64,000 nt of DNA from Termitomyces sp. T153 (taxonomy: Eukaryota; Basidiomycota; Agaricomycetes; Agaricales; Lyophyllaceae): positions 248,001 through 312,000 of the forward strand of contig JACKQL020000007.1 of assembly GCA_018296165.2 (NCBI GenBank), read 5' to 3'. Each line of letters begins with the position of its first letter. Position 1 is the first letter of the stretch. Shown here piece by piece: positions 45,801-57,776 of this stretch. The notes below the pieces were generated by a model that worked only from the letters and a program-made list of their open reading frames with translations, ran no database searches and was not told the origin of the DNA. The position numbers and the translations under genes were made by a program.

Positions 45801-45940
45801 CAAATATTGTCCAACACAGTGAGGAGTAGGTAAATAATAATTAAATCATTGTGAACAAATGCTGTAGAGGTGTGAGAACATGTAAATAATTAAAACAGAA
45901 GCTCCAATATAGAAAGAGTACACTTACCTTGTGAAGGCTA
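42825..45940 (-). mobile_element. AT-rich, CpG-poor continuation of the Helitron region
   Basis: Base composition matches 17755-20577. On the minus strand a frame from 43013 (KSDLFTVCNLFDRSFITLDQYD) reaches the C insertion point. It joins the frame that opens ICSSHLYPCKF at 17760 without a shift once one ATGAT is kept. The remaining 2.9 kb hold no recognisable domain. A plus-strand frame with GKDCPPIGVEILPDDYP (about 44480) is unassigned, and pyrimidine-rich repeats of attcagtctata lie at 44290-44370. Only the first 200 bp are tied to the Helitron by reading frame. The rest is assigned by composition. Confidence 0.55.
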
Positions 45941-46079
45941 CACTACGCGTCGATCACGTGGCCATATGACAATGTCACATGGTGTTGTGCCATTGCTGCA
46001 TTTTTAACCATCATTTATTTTAAACTTAGTTCTTTAGAATAAAAAAGAACATATGTAAAAACATATTGCAGTAGTATAT

Positions 46080-46850
46080 ACAAAGAGTAGCGGGTGGTGC
46101 GGCCGCAGAGGGCGCCCTTGACGGATGAAATTGCACCAAGTACTCAGAACCTCGGGCCGTATCTAAAGGTTGCGGCCCGGGAGGCGTTTCGCCCCCATAC
46201 CACTACTTGGGCGTGTCTCCCTCTATTATCTTGACCCATGTATCTGCAACTAGCTTTTCTTCAAGGGCTCTGCTGCCGTATTTTCTTCCATCCGAGGATT
46301 GGCAGTCAAATTTCATCCTCCTCGACATTGTGTTAGTCCATCTGGTCTCCACTTCCTTCTCTGTGAGGACGGCTTCTGGGTCTGCCTCCCTCTGAATTCT
46401 CCACTCACATCTCGTTTTCCAGACCAGACGAACGGATTCTGAGAGTGTGATCAGGTACATCCTTTTGCCTGCTGTCAACATCTTACCCTTCTTGAATTTC
46501 GGGGACATTAGGTGGCATTCCAGGATCAGGCCTATGTTTGTCTGCGTCCATTCTATGCCGCGTAGTTCACATAGCTTCTCCGCTAGTTTCCAGACGATGT
46601 CCTGCACTGATGCTCGGCATTCTATCGGTCCTCTGCTGTGTCGCATGTGACATTCGCCCCTCGCCTCATAGGATCTTTTCCCAGTATTTCCCTATTTTGT
46701 ACGCATTGTGTATTGCCTTCCATAGGAAAACTTTGATTTCCTTTGTCAAGGTCTTATCCTTGAGTGACGGAGATTGGTCTCTGTGGAACTCGAAGCTTGG
46801 CTTGAGGCGTTGTATCAAACAAAAGTATCATATAGAAATTATTGATTACA
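46080..46850 (-). pseudogene. 3' end of a LINE retrotransposon
   Basis: Read leftwards from 46850 the frame gives KVFLWKAIHNAYKIGKYWEKI, the end-of-RNase-H block seen in basidiomycete LINE proteins. After a frame break the frame at 46646-46203 has DIVWKLAEKLCELRGIEW, IGLILECHL and VRLVWKTRCEWRI, the usual C-terminus. A non-coding tail with cggcccgaggttctg follows to about 46080. No poly(A) or reverse transcriptase domain is present, so this is a 5'-truncated or cut copy. It marks the end of transposon territory, about 150 bp from the first host gene. Confidence 0.72.
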
Positions 46851-46998
46851 GGTAACCTACCGTTCCTAGATTCGTACACAATATAAAGATAAAATAGTAC
46901 ATCTTAACTACATCTATTGTGATATGCATATGTATCCTTTACATTTTGCAATCAGTTGCCATCATGGGTCATTGACGTGGTCGTAGTATGGGCCGCAT

Positions 46999-49900
46999 CT
47001 ACAAATTAGGTGTTGAGAACTTTGTGACGTCGAAGAAAAATGTAATCGTTACCATCTCTACAAACACGGGCAACAACTTTGGAATATGCTGGAGTTCAGG
47101 TGGCTTTGATGTTGGCATTCCTTTTCTCTTTCTGGAAGGCCGTGACGTTGACTCGTGGCTGAGTTTAGACGAGGAATCACCGCTGTGTAGCTGATCAGTC
47201 GATCGCTGCCCATTGCTTGATTGTGAAAATTGGCTTGATCTTGAAGGTGTGGTGGGAATTTGTGGATACTCGTAAGAACGTAAGGATGGATCGGGTGGCA
47301 AGGGCTTAGAAGATCTATCAGTTATGGTGCTCTTCGACGCTGAGGGAAGACTTGATTGTAATTCCCGGCTGCGTCGTGATAGGTGGGAGTTGGTAGGCAG
47401 TTTTTCTTGGATTGCTTCAGCTGGAGTGGCAAGGGTTGGTCGCGATGGGGTTGTCTGGGATGTTTTGTGCGGGGCAGTCACGTGTTGGCGAGAAGATAAA
47501 TTTCGTCCGTTCCTAGTGTTCCCCTCCGAATCACTTTCGCCGGAGGACGAGTAATCTGTTGACTCAAATTCACTCGGATCGTCGTCGTCGTCGTCGTCAT
47601 ACTCATCACTCGATTCCTCATCGGTTTCTTCCGCTGCAAGATCGTCTGCATCGCCGTGGATGAGCTCGCCGAAATCAATCTCGCCAATAACACCATTGAC
47701 AAGGTTTTGGGTCACTTCATCTTCGACGTCCGCATCGGCATCACGTTCCTGTATACGCCCAAAGCGACGACGAAGTTTACCCTCGTATGCGACCTTAAGT
47801 TTGTAATGGTATCGCGCGACCTCGTCAACCTCATTGAGGATGTCATCGCGGTCCTTCCCTGCATGTGGCAGAAGAAACTCGAGGCTCACTGGTGGTCCCA
47901 AGCCTTCTCGCACGACCGTCAGGAATAGTTCAACCCAGTGCATAAGACCATCAAATAAGTTTTCCCCCTTGGAGTGGACCTTGTGGACGAAATGATAAAA
48001 TGATTGTTCGTGGCGTTGAATAAGGCTGATGAATGCCTGGACTGTTCTAGACGGATCCTCTTGAGCAACTTTTACCAGAATGTTGGCGTCAAAATCAATG
48101 TGATGAAGAAAACTAAAAATTGGCGTACGCTCTACTTGTTCTACTGTCTTGATCAGGTCATTGATGAAGCTCTGTAGGTCGCTAAGAGAGTCAGCAATGC
48201 TGGCAGCACGATAAACCTGGGCTAGGGGCGTGTAGAAGATCGTAATTATATCCTTCAGAAGTTCTGCTGTAGATCCCTGAATTCGATGGTTAATGGGGTA
48301 GCAATAAACGATAAGAGGTCGTACCTCGAAAATCAGCGCGATCAATTGCTCCCGGTCCCGTAATCTCGAATATAAATATGTCAGGACCTTCAAATCTTCC
48401 ATGAGCCATGCATCTTCATTTTGTGGCCCGTCGTCGTCGTCAGAGTCCGCTAAAGTTGCTCGGTACTTCAAATAGACCTCGTGAGCTCTATGAGCCTTGG
48501 CGAGACGGTGTATCTGTGCTCGAGACAGGACAGGTTCATCGCCAGCACGAAGGATGAAGGTTAGAAGATTTATTCTTTCAGTAGCTGTATAGCATGAAAC
48601 GAGAAAATGGTCAGTCACTAGTGGATTAATCAAGACCAGAACAAACCAGCATCAGCTTTGTATGAATCTTGGATCTCTCGAGGAGCATAAACAAATTGAC
48701 GAATCTTGGCACACATGATAGGGTCGTCGATCTTGTCTTTGACAGCTTCAATGTCGCCTTCCAAAGCCTTCACTTCCTCAGTCAATGAACTGGTAAACAT
48801 TCTGACGAAAGCTCAGAACAGATTTTGGATATTCTTGTTACTACGATACTCACCGCTGAAGAAGGCTACGACCACCAAAAGGTTGAGCAAGGAAAAGGTC
48901 GAGTACACCTTTGTGAGAATATCAGAAGAAACAATGAGATGGATGGAGAAAAATTAAACTTTGCGCACCTCGGATCATGGCGATTGGATTGCTGATCTTG
49001 AGCACACCCTTGAGCATAAAATAGGGCATTAGCCCATGGATTCTTTTAAGACTCGCAAAAGTCTCTGAAGAATTATCAGAGGCTACAAATTGGTGAAAAA
49101 CAGTAGAAGCCATGCTGGATATCGAAGCATAAGAAAAGAAACCTATAAAAAGGGACATGCATACGATATTCGAGCCCATTCTAGAACCGCTTGATAGTTC
49201 GCTGGGAGATCACGGACGTCTGGGGTGACTTTAACAGTCGCAAAGATGTGCGTCAAGCCATCTTAAACATCTTGAGTATGATATGATGATAGCATAAGAA
49301 ACACTGACCTTTACCCATCACATCACCCTTCACGCTCTTTATAGCCTCCCTTAATCCATCTACGCGACTTGCAATCTCTTTGGCAAACCGCTTCCTTCCA
49401 TCCTCCCGAATCCTATCCGCCTCTTCTCTCCGCTGTGCGTCCTCCAACTCAGCCTGTGTCAATTTCACTGGGCCCGAGAGAAGAAATGACATCATAACAG
49501 GGGATGAAGCAATTTTAGAGGTTGCAAGGAGCGTATGAAGATATGATCGAAGCGTGAGCCTGTTCTTCTCGCGTGCAAGACGTGAGGCCGACAAACCGGT
49601 CTGGGATGGCGACTGCGGTATGTTTAAGGGGGAATATGGATCTGGGTCGTATGTATTGGGGAATGCTGGGCTTATTGGTGTGCTCATGACGGCTGTTCTA
49701 TCTTTTGGTGGTGGGGGGCGGATTTGTTCATTCGGAAGAGCTTTTTGCAACTGCATTAGAAGAATCATTAGATGCGATGAAATCTCTCATGAGATCAATC
49801 TACTTCAGTAACCAATGTCCTGAAATCGCCATATCTCCGAGCTACAAACATGTCTGGGAAACCGGTACGTCGTGTGTGGATAATGAATTCCTGTTGCAAC

Positions 49901-50798
49901 GTTATGTGGCGCTGGGAACATCAAAAGTAAAGCGACACACCTCGTGAGCGCGGCTGCGCATTCTGCCCTTATCTACAACAGTCTTAACGCCGATAACGTT
50001 GACCTCAAATATGATTTTTTGCTTGATCACTTTTGCCATCCTCTTCCGCGCAAGAATCTCCAGACGATCGAGATCTGACTGATTCAAGCGAACAACCTGC
50101 TCCTGTTCTGCAAGTCTGATAGCAGACCCTACAAACATAGCTAGGTTTCGCTCAACTCTTGCAAGAAGTTTCTTGCGGGATGCCTGGTCTGCGTTTCCGT
50201 CAGGATTGTCGCTGTCATCCAACACAGAAGTCGAAGAGATATTTCTAGAAAGAACAGAGGAAACAAATGGCTGTAGCTTTTCGGAGTAGAAATCCTTGGG
50301 CGCAGCAGCCATGAAAGGAAAGGTGAGTACAAACTGACGGAAAATGTATCGAAGAAGTGGGAGGTCGACAAAAGGGGCATCTTTTGGAGGCGGTGCGAAT
50401 GGTGGACCAAGGAAGGAGAGTGTACTTGTGTTATCTGAAGTGTATGTAGTGATGGCGTCGATCTCTCGTCTGAATTGAAGCTGGACTAGGGATTTCTTGA
50501 GATAGTGAGCACGTATTGGGGTCAGATCAATGTATTGGGGTAGGGCGGGATTAGGAGATTGCTGTGTGGAATATTCTGTTGTCGTCTCTCCGCCGTTAGT
50601 ACGACTGTCAACTACCACAAGAGATTCATCGTTGGTTGTGGCGAGCGGCCCGGGAGGTAATGGGGGAATTCGGCGAGTAGGGCGCCGAGGTCGAGGTGGC
50701 AGGAGGATGGAGGGTAGAGGAGGGTCATTCGGTGGATTGGCCATGCACGAAGGCTGCGGAGGCTGATGGACGTCGTCGTCGTTGGTGGCGATATTCAT
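46999..50798 (-). CDS. PX/PXB/DUF3818 domain protein, yeast YPR097W-like
   Basis: Eight exons join in frame: 50798-49941, 49890-49804, 49750-49309, 49261-49165, 49114-48969, 48908-48854, 48801-48647 and 48584-46999, giving 1141 residues. Introns are 47-62 bp, all GT-AG. An N-terminal proline-rich tail leads to a PXB-type region (residues about 75-280, FRREIDAITTYTS). The PX domain starts at HEEFIIHTRRTG and carries RRYGDF, the pattern that contacts phosphatidylinositol 3-phosphate. The DUF3818-like helical part (about 460-800) has LRDREQLIALIFEVRPLIVY. The tail is acidic (a run of seven Asp near residue 940) and Ser/Pro-rich. The yeast relative is 1073 residues and linked to lipid transport at organelle membranes. 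Function here is inferred from that family. An alternative start lies at 50822. Confidence 0.87.
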
Positions 50799-51173
50799 GA
50801 TGACGATCGACACCGCCGTCACAGACTTTGAGACTTCTTAGTATACGTCAGGGTCAACAGTCGATGAGATAACACTAGGATCTTATCTATTGCCTTTTTT
50901 GACAATCTTTTTTTGTTCGTTGTACCTTCCAGCCCGACGTGGTGTTTCGAAAGACAGCCTGGTATGCAATCCATTTCAAAAACTACAATTTACAAGTAGC
51001 TATTCAGTACATAAATCTACATTAAATCCGTCGAGTGCACCTAGATACCAATAAAAACATAATAGCCAGATAACGATACAGTCTGTGAAGCTTGGGGTAT
51101 CGGGGCAGCTGCGTGTACAGCTTGCATGAGAGGGAAAGAACGGTGAGTCGAAAAGCTTGAAGCGCGCGCGTCC
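50799..51173. other. Intergenic region between two minus-strand genes
   Basis: The stretch holds the promoter side of the PX gene and the 3' side of the DUF6699 gene. No reading frame, tRNA or repeat was recognised. Confidence 0.5.
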
Positions 51174-51776
51174 TTATGACGACGATAAACACAGCTCCCA
51201 AATGTCTGGACCCCACATAGTGCTTTGCAAGCCCGCAAACACCTTCTTCCTTCCAAGCATATCGACTAGCTTCAATCCCTTCGACTTTTCGATCGCACGG
51301 ACCTTCTCGTCTCCAATACTCCGATACCGATGCCGGAATGCATCAGAAACTTTCTGTTGCATGTCTGGAGACAGTTGCTTGAAGTCTGCTTCCGAAAGCT
51401 GGGTACGCAAGGACGTGTATATAGTGCGCAACACGTCCATGACTGTTACTCCATATCCGCGCTGGGACTCCACGACCGAGATGGGGCACGGTAAAGCCTC
51501 GCATATAATCGTCATGGAGGGTAACGCAGGCTTTGTAGCTTGGTCGTTCGTAAACCCAGGGTGGACACGCGCGTTCTCTGTCGGAAGAGTAAGGTCCCAA
51601 TGAATATGACGTTCGCGTGTGCTGAGATTGGGATTAAGATTGATGCGGCTTTCGACAGGATGTAATGGTTTGTTGTATGTCGAGCCGGACTGATTAAAGG
51701 ATGTGGGTGATAACGACGGCGAACGATTTGACTGCAGGATGGAAGTCATATCGAAGCGAACGTTCTTTCCTGGCAT
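51174..51776 (-). CDS. DUF6699 domain protein
   Basis: This is a single-exon gene of 200 residues. The N-terminal 50 residues are Ser/Asn-rich and look disordered. From residue about 58 the pattern HIHWDLTLPTENARVHP, LPSMTIICEALPCPISVVES and GVTVMDVLRTIYTSLRTQLS is that of DUF6699, a family greatly expanded in mushroom-forming fungi and of unknown function. The end (MLGRKKVFAGLQSTMWGPDIWELCL) also fits the family, which closes with an arginine/lysine-containing loop and a tryptophan. The start at 51776 follows a clean upstream region. No intron is needed. Confidence 0.82.
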   Translation of the reverse strand: MPGKNVRFDMTSILQSNRSPSLSPTSFNQSGSTYNKPLHPVESRINLNPNLSTRERHIHWDLTLPTENARVHPGFTNDQATKPALPSMTIICEALPCPISVVESQRGYGVTVMDVLRTIYTSLRTQLSEADFKQLSPDMQQKVSDAFRHRYRSIGDEKVRAIEKSKGLKLVDMLGRKKVFAGLQSTMWGPDIWELCLSSS

Positions 51777-54190
51777 GGCAAAAATAGGGCTAGGATGTGA
51801 TAGTGTGTCTGTGTCTGGGATGTTTAGAGCGCGAGCGTGTAGGTGTGCGGTGGCTGGGACGCGATGAGGATTTGCATTCCGATATGCACAGTAGATATAT
51901 GGTCACAGTAACATAGAAGCATTTCCATACGGAGAGATAACGCTGTGGTGATTTTTTACGCAGTCACCGCCTTCGGACTGACAATTCTTGACTCATCTTG
52001 AACCGGATCAATAAGACCTCCTGACCGCGTCCATATTTGGTGTTCCCGACGGGCGCTATATTTTAGGCATTTGATATTGTCAATGCAATGACATACACAA
52101 TATTAATATATTACCGCAGCAATTCATCGTCATTCAGTACATGTACAAACTCAACAGAGAACGTATCCAACCTTCCACCTTGGTCGGCGCTCATGCATCC
52201 CTGGTACGAAATGCTGCGATCTGGTGGACACATTAACATCCGCGCGGCGGTAAGTGTGCCTCAAATCACTGCCACATCAATCCATATCACACTATCACTG
52301 CCACATCCCCATTCTTATGGCCTCTGTGGCAGGGAAACGCGTGGAGTGGTTCACCGTATGTCCTCTGTTGTGTGGAAACGCGTGGAATGGTCGACAAAGG
52401 CGCTACCTTCTGCCAGATTCGTCTCCACGCAGAAGGTGAGAATCTTGATAAATACTACGCACAACCCACGGTCGCAGAATTGAATACGTATACAAAACTT
52501 ACCAACTTTGGCAACCTTTCCCTCAGTATAACTAGTCAAATAGATATCACCGCCTTGATGACAGAATCACCCTCCTGACTCCCGTACTCTCACAGACGGG
52601 GTTGCACTCCACTTGGGCGTCTGTTGGGCGCAGCCCCACTTTTCCCTACCCTTTTGCTCAGTGCTATGTAGGTATTTCCAGCACAGCACCTTATGGTAAC
52701 TTGGCATTTGTTGAGTATCATTACATCGTCCTTTTCTTGCGCAGTCTTGTCCACTTAAGTACTTCCTAGCTGTTTCAGCTCACAATCTTTTGTATTGAGA
52801 ACTAGCGCACCCGCGGAAGGAACATCCGATATTGTTATTGATTCCCCAGACATTCATATTCCCCAGACATTCAAACCTAATTAAGCCTACCTGATTAAGC
52901 CTGCTGCGCAGATCTGGCCATGGTTAGAATTGATTGACAATGATATTGATGCGTAAATGCCTACAGATCGCCTTTATTCAAAGGCATGGGGGTAGGCGCG
53001 GCTGCTGAGTGAATGTTGTGTCCAACATAAGGTAAACTTGACCCAACCGGCCGGTTCCTCCGACCGGCATCGGAGAATCAGTCTACGTAATCATCACATC
53101 CTTTGACGACAAGAAGATACTTATCCCGTTGAAAGATGGCCGTTTAGAAATTTCCCTGCGTGGCTGTATGTGCTTCAGAGTCTATTCAGTGCTATTGTTA
53201 GTTGGGAATGCTATAGCATTTTATAGTTTAACTATAGTACTAGTGCCTCGAACTGAAAATACACTGACCAAACGGTACTGGCAGTGTATCACAAGCCACC
53301 AAGTCTACATGGAAGGTGATAGGCATTTAGAAGATTTTTTGAATGACTGTATGTGCTTCAGAGTCATGCAGTACTGGATAACTATTGTTAGTATGGAGAG
53401 CCATAGCCTTCTATAGTTCAGTGCCTCGAATAGAAAATACGTTGTTTGGTATCACAGCAACTGCAGTAAAGTCCCATGAAAGATCTATGGAAGATCATGT
53501 ATAATGATGGGCGAAATTTTTTTGAATGGCTGTATTGTGCTTTAGAGTCTATTGCAGTACCGGGTAACTGTTGTTAGTACGGTTGGGAAAGGAGAGCTTT
53601 CTATAGTTTAGCGCCTGGAACACAAAATACGCAAACGGTATTGGCAGCCTTCTATCACAGGAACGAAGTCTAATGTCAAGGACACTCCGGGCAAGTTTGC
53701 TGACACTGACTCAGCGCTATGCACATAATCGCAAGCTTAAGGCAAGTAACGCTCAATCTAGTTGACCAGGGTGACAAAACTTTGCCCTCGGCTGTCCAAA
53801 ATTGACATCTTGCGAGTTACATGAGCGTTTTGACATAGGTTATTTGTGGACATATTCAGCGAGTATTCAATCTCAGGTCTTAGAGGCCAAGCACTACTCG
53901 GAAAAGCATAAGTATAAACATTATTCCATTCGAACTACAACGAACACCAGTAAATGAGAAGAGAAAGTTCAACTCGCAAGCAAGCAGTAGGTTTGGCATA
54001 TATAAAAATAAGAAGATCAGTGGAGTCCGAAGCAAACAGGGCACAAGAAAGGGTAAGACCAAGAGCTGCGGTACGTGCATGTACCTGTACTCAAAACATC
54101 TGTTGTACAGTTATACAAAATCCGCGGGAGAATTCCAGCCCGAAGAGAGTAACGTTAGTGAATCCGCCGAGAGACGTAGTGTGCAGACAA
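51777..54190. other. Gene-poor stretch between the DUF6699 and OPY2-like genes
   Basis: No gene could be supported. A plus-strand frame at 52088-52483 (131 codons) has no recognised domain and contains a local duplication (ctctgtggcagggaaacgcg near 52320 and a worn copy 45 bp later). A three-unit repeat lies at 53130-53660. The rest shows no tRNA-like fold or coding pattern. Confidence 0.5.
53130..53660. repeat. Three diverged tandem units of about 182 bp
   Basis: The core ctgtatgtgcttcagagt occurs at about 53164 and 53347 and, changed, at about 53530. Each is followed by a cagtact/taact stretch, a gttagt box, tctatagtttagtgcctcgaa and gaaaatacg. Spacing is 182-184 bp. Small frames inside differ between units, so the block is unlikely to be coding. 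Confidence 0.8.
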
Positions 54191-56183
54191 TTAACTTTTG
54201 GAAGTGGGAGGCATAGGTACTTGGACACTGTCACGATCGAAGCCCAACGGGTATGATGATAGGTCACTCGTAAGAGCGAGAGTATCCAAGCTCGCTCGCT
54301 GACGATGATTGAATGAGCTGGGAGACATGGAGCTTTCTCCGCTCTCAATCTGGAAGGGGAATGACCCAAGACCCGATGACGACGTCGAGAGCTGAGAGCC
54401 TGTTGACATCCCCAGCATTTGTCTACTTGGAGGGGGCGGCAGGGAACTTCCATCATCAGCATTAGCTTGTGCATTGGCCGCTGGCCTGCTATCGGAAAAC
54501 GCCTCTTGTGCGAGGGGGGAAGGCGGTGCAATTTTGATTACATGCTGGCTTTTCGAAGATATTGGTGAGGGAGGTGTGGTGTTATTGAACGATTGTTGTA
54601 TTGCCGGAGAGACTGGCGGGGACCTCACCGGACGGTCGGATATAGGCGACGGGGGAACGAAAGGGAAGAATTCTAGAATTGAATCGGCCCGCGTCGAAGT
54701 GGCAGACATGGCAGATCCATTGGAAACCCTACGATTAACATCAGAGCCCTGTGTTTGAGCTTGAGTCTGTGCTCGTTGTTGATCTTGCATAGCCGCAGAG
54801 TTAGGCGTAGAAGGAGAAGGGCTGATCAACCTGCCCATCGTCGTCCTGTAAGGTGAACGAGTACCACCATTGGGGGTTAACCTAACATCCACCCGTGTTG
54901 CGCTTCTGATATCAACGACAGAGCCGGATTGAGTACTGATGCTGGAAGGACGGCTGGTATCCTCGGATTGCGTCCAAGGCATGTTTGGAGCATCTGGTAC
55001 CCATTCCGATTGTTGGGATCCGCGGGCAGGGGTAGGTATTCGCGCGAAAGTCGATGTCGTTGGTACTGGTGATATGCCATATTCAGCTCTGATCGAGGCA
55101 TCATCGCTGAAAGGATTAATAGGCTGACCATCGTCTTCTTTGTTCATATCCGCCGGTCCAAAAGACGTGGCAGCCAGTGGAGATTTGTTCACAGGCCGAG
55201 TGTTTTGGGAGGGCTTCAACGAGTCGGGGCCGGACGAAAGCGATCCAGGCGCATTGATAACTTCAGCCTTGACAACACCCAACACCTGGCGAACTGCGCC
55301 CTTGCTTGGTGTCATGATCATCGGTGCCTCGTTGAGGAAATCGCTCGAGAAACTGGCATTGGATCCGAATGAATTTCTGCTTGTGAAGCCTGAGATTCCA
55401 GATCGAGTTGAGAGAGCATATTTGGCGGGCGCGCGCACAGAGTCACTTGACACATTAACGTGGTCTAGATACAAGTCGGGAGAGCGAGCAGGGCGTATAG
55501 GTGATGACCCTGTTGACAACTGAACGTGACCCGCAGAAGTCGGAGAGAGAGACCGTTGCGTCTCTGCAGGTACGAGGGCAATGGGTATAACGTTCGTCCC
55601 CTCAGTTCCAGCAGTTTGGATCGATGTGGCGTCATCAAAAGGATTGTTATTTGATCGCCGCGAGGTGCTATAATGAGGGGAAGGGCGGTGTGTGTCTGGA
55701 TCGAGGTCGATTGTGGTATTCGAATTGGGATAGACACGGACAGTGTTAACTTGAGTTGGTGGAGGAACATACTTTTCTGTGGGGTCGGGCCTGTTGAGCA
55801 CTGTTTCGGCTGCAGCTGGAATATCTCTCGGAGGCTCGCGGGCAGCAGCTAAACGTTTACGGATAGATCTGCGTCTGTACAACAGAAAACCGGAAAACAC
55901 TAATGCGAGGAAAACCAATACGCCCACGATGGCACCTGCCGTAGCGCCCTTACTAGCGCCAGAGCCGGAGCCACCTGAATTGGACTTGGCGACACATTTT
56001 GTTATCGTACATGTGTTACAGTCTCTGGAGAAACAGATGAGAGCAGAGTATCGCATGAATAGTTGGTGAGACGGACCTGTTGATCTGGATACAATCTTCA
56101 TGTGGAGAGCAGCTACAGGGCAGGGGATCGGGACAGGTGATACAGTTGTCAGATTGGCGGGGGAGAAGGGCCTCGATGGGCAT
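54191..56183 (-). CDS. OPY2: Opy2-like single-pass membrane anchor
   Basis: Two exons, 56183-56077 and 56024-54191, with a 52-bp intron (GTCCGT to CTCCAG), give 646 residues. The outer part has eight cysteines (residues 14, 17, 23, 25, 31, 38, 41, 46) including CITCPDPLPCSC, the signature of the Opy2 N-terminal domain. A glycine-rich linker precedes one membrane segment (about 62-84, GAIVGVLVFLALVFSGFLLY) that ends in RRRSIRKR, fixing the tail inside. The 560-residue tail is Ser/Pro-rich without a folded domain. In yeast Opy2 anchors Ste50-Ste11 at the plasma membrane for the HOG and invasive-growth MAP kinase routes. No cleavable signal peptide is seen. It shares a 144-bp upstream region with the next gene. 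Confidence 0.88.
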
Positions 56184-56327
56184 GGCTAATAAACGAAAGA
56201 ACGTAAGGAGTCAGGCAAAGAGAGGCGATCAGACGTGAGAGAGGAAGAGAAATGAGGAGGGACAGAACAAAACGCTTATCTAATAAAATCACTGATGGAC
56301 CGGGCTTGCCCTGGCTCCACAACTGCT
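56184..56327. promoter_or_regulatory. Divergent promoter region of OPY2-like and CAF16-like genes
   Basis: Only 144 bp separate the two start codons, which point away from each other. Any promoter must be shared or overlapping. The stretch is purine-rich on the plus strand (agagaggaagagaaatgagg) with no clear TATA box. Confidence 0.6.
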
Positions 56328-57437
56328 ATGGATCCCGCCATCTCTGTTTCACACCTCACATACCGTCACCAGCCCGACACAGATCCCTCACTCAACGATG
56401 TCAATTTAAGTCTTCCCCGTGGTTCGCGCACAATCATCGTCGGCGCCAACGGAGGTCTGTCGAACCCTTCTTCTTGCCTTTTTGTTTGACCCCGTTTTCC
56501 AGCGGGGAAATCCACCCTCTTACAAATTCTGGCTGGAAAGAGGCTTGTCAGTATTGAGGGTTCCCACATTTTCGTCCAAGGCCGTGATGTATTCCGCGAT
56601 TCACCGCCCGGCATCAGTTTCCTCGGAACAGAGTGGTCCGTGATATAGTGTTTGCGCTCACTGACCAATTGCTTGAAGTTACGTCTAATAGGGCGATGAA
56701 TCCAGTGGTCCGCGGAGACATCGTCGTCTCGGCGTTCTTGGACTCTGTTGGTGGTTATCGACACAAAGACAGAAGGGACAGGCTTCTCGATATTCTCGAT
56801 ATTGACCTCGACTGGCACATGCATCAGATTTCCGACGGTGAAAGACGCCGTGTCCAACTCTGTTTTGGTCTTATGATCCCATGGGATGTCCTACTTCTTG
56901 ACGAGGTTCGAGTTCCCCATCAGCTTCCGTTCACTGGTTAACCTTTCATATTCGCCTTTCAATCTAGGTCACTGTAGACCTGGATGTACTTGTACGGGAT
57001 GACTTGCTCAATTTCCTCAAAACTGATAGTGAGCAGCGCGGTGCAACAATTTTATGCAAGCAACTTTCGTCTCTCATAACATCTAACACTGAACTATGGT
57101 CTAGATGCGACACACATCTTTGATGGATTGAACAACTTCCCGACCCACGTTATGCATATGCGCTTAGGTTCTGTCATAGAACTCCCGACTGCCTGGCCTA
57201 TTTCCTCGGCTTCTTCCTTGGCGTCTCAATTTAGCCCTTCGACGTCTTTGTATGCTGTCGCTTTGCAGTGGCTCAAGGAAGATAGAGACAACCGTCAAGA
57301 ACTAGAGCGTAACGGCAGGAAAAGACGAGGTGCCCGACGTGATCAGGTATGTCTTTGCCTCCGCAGGTGCTGCAGCAGTTACTTGACCCCTTCTATAGAT
57401 CCTTCCAACGGACTCCGAAGCCTTTTACAGGAAGTAA
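56328..57437 (+). CDS. CAF16: Caf16-like ABC ATPase without membrane domain
   Basis: Six exons (56328-56454, 56503-56635, 56692-56905, 56968-57055, 57105-57346, 57399-57437) give 280 residues, close to yeast Caf16 (289). Visible motifs are Walker A GANGAGKST formed across intron 1, the signature [10 protein letters not shown] typical of Caf16 in place of LSGGQ, Walker [16 protein letters not shown] and the switch histidine in ATHIFDGL. No membrane segment is present. Yeast Caf16 is a soluble ATPase reported to associate with Ccr4-Not and the transcription mediator. The fourth intron (57056-57104) has a GC donor. Only that junction restores the conserved [11 protein letters not shown]. An in-frame ATG at 56295 would add 11 residues. 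Confidence 0.92.
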
Positions 57438-57776
57438 GCTAATAAGTTTGAGATTTATATTCTTATTTTTCATGATGCCTATAGATACGACTATAGCCAC
57501 TGATTCTAGTTATGTTGTGGATACGGAGCTCAACCTCTTGATCATGCTGAGATTAAATATTGGTAATGTTGATTCTTTTCATCTGTGTATACCTACTTCG
57601 GGATTCAACTTCCTGTATTATCTCTTTCCGATGTCTTATTTAGATGTATTGGCAATGTGATTGTGTAGAGCCCTTGTACATAGAATCCAAGTGTGTACTT
57701 TACATAGATTGAACTTAGCTTCGCTGAGTTTGAAAGTGATCAGTAGAAACACGAGTGATTATTCTATATTTTCCAA

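Noticed and set aside
47478..47702. A separate small minus-strand gene with a threonine run
   Set aside because: It is another frame of the acidic Asp stretch in the last exon of the PX gene.
52088..52483. A 131-codon plus-strand frame as a host gene
   Set aside because: No domain, no splice pattern, and an internal duplication of non-coding look. Kept only as a note for the gene-poor stretch.
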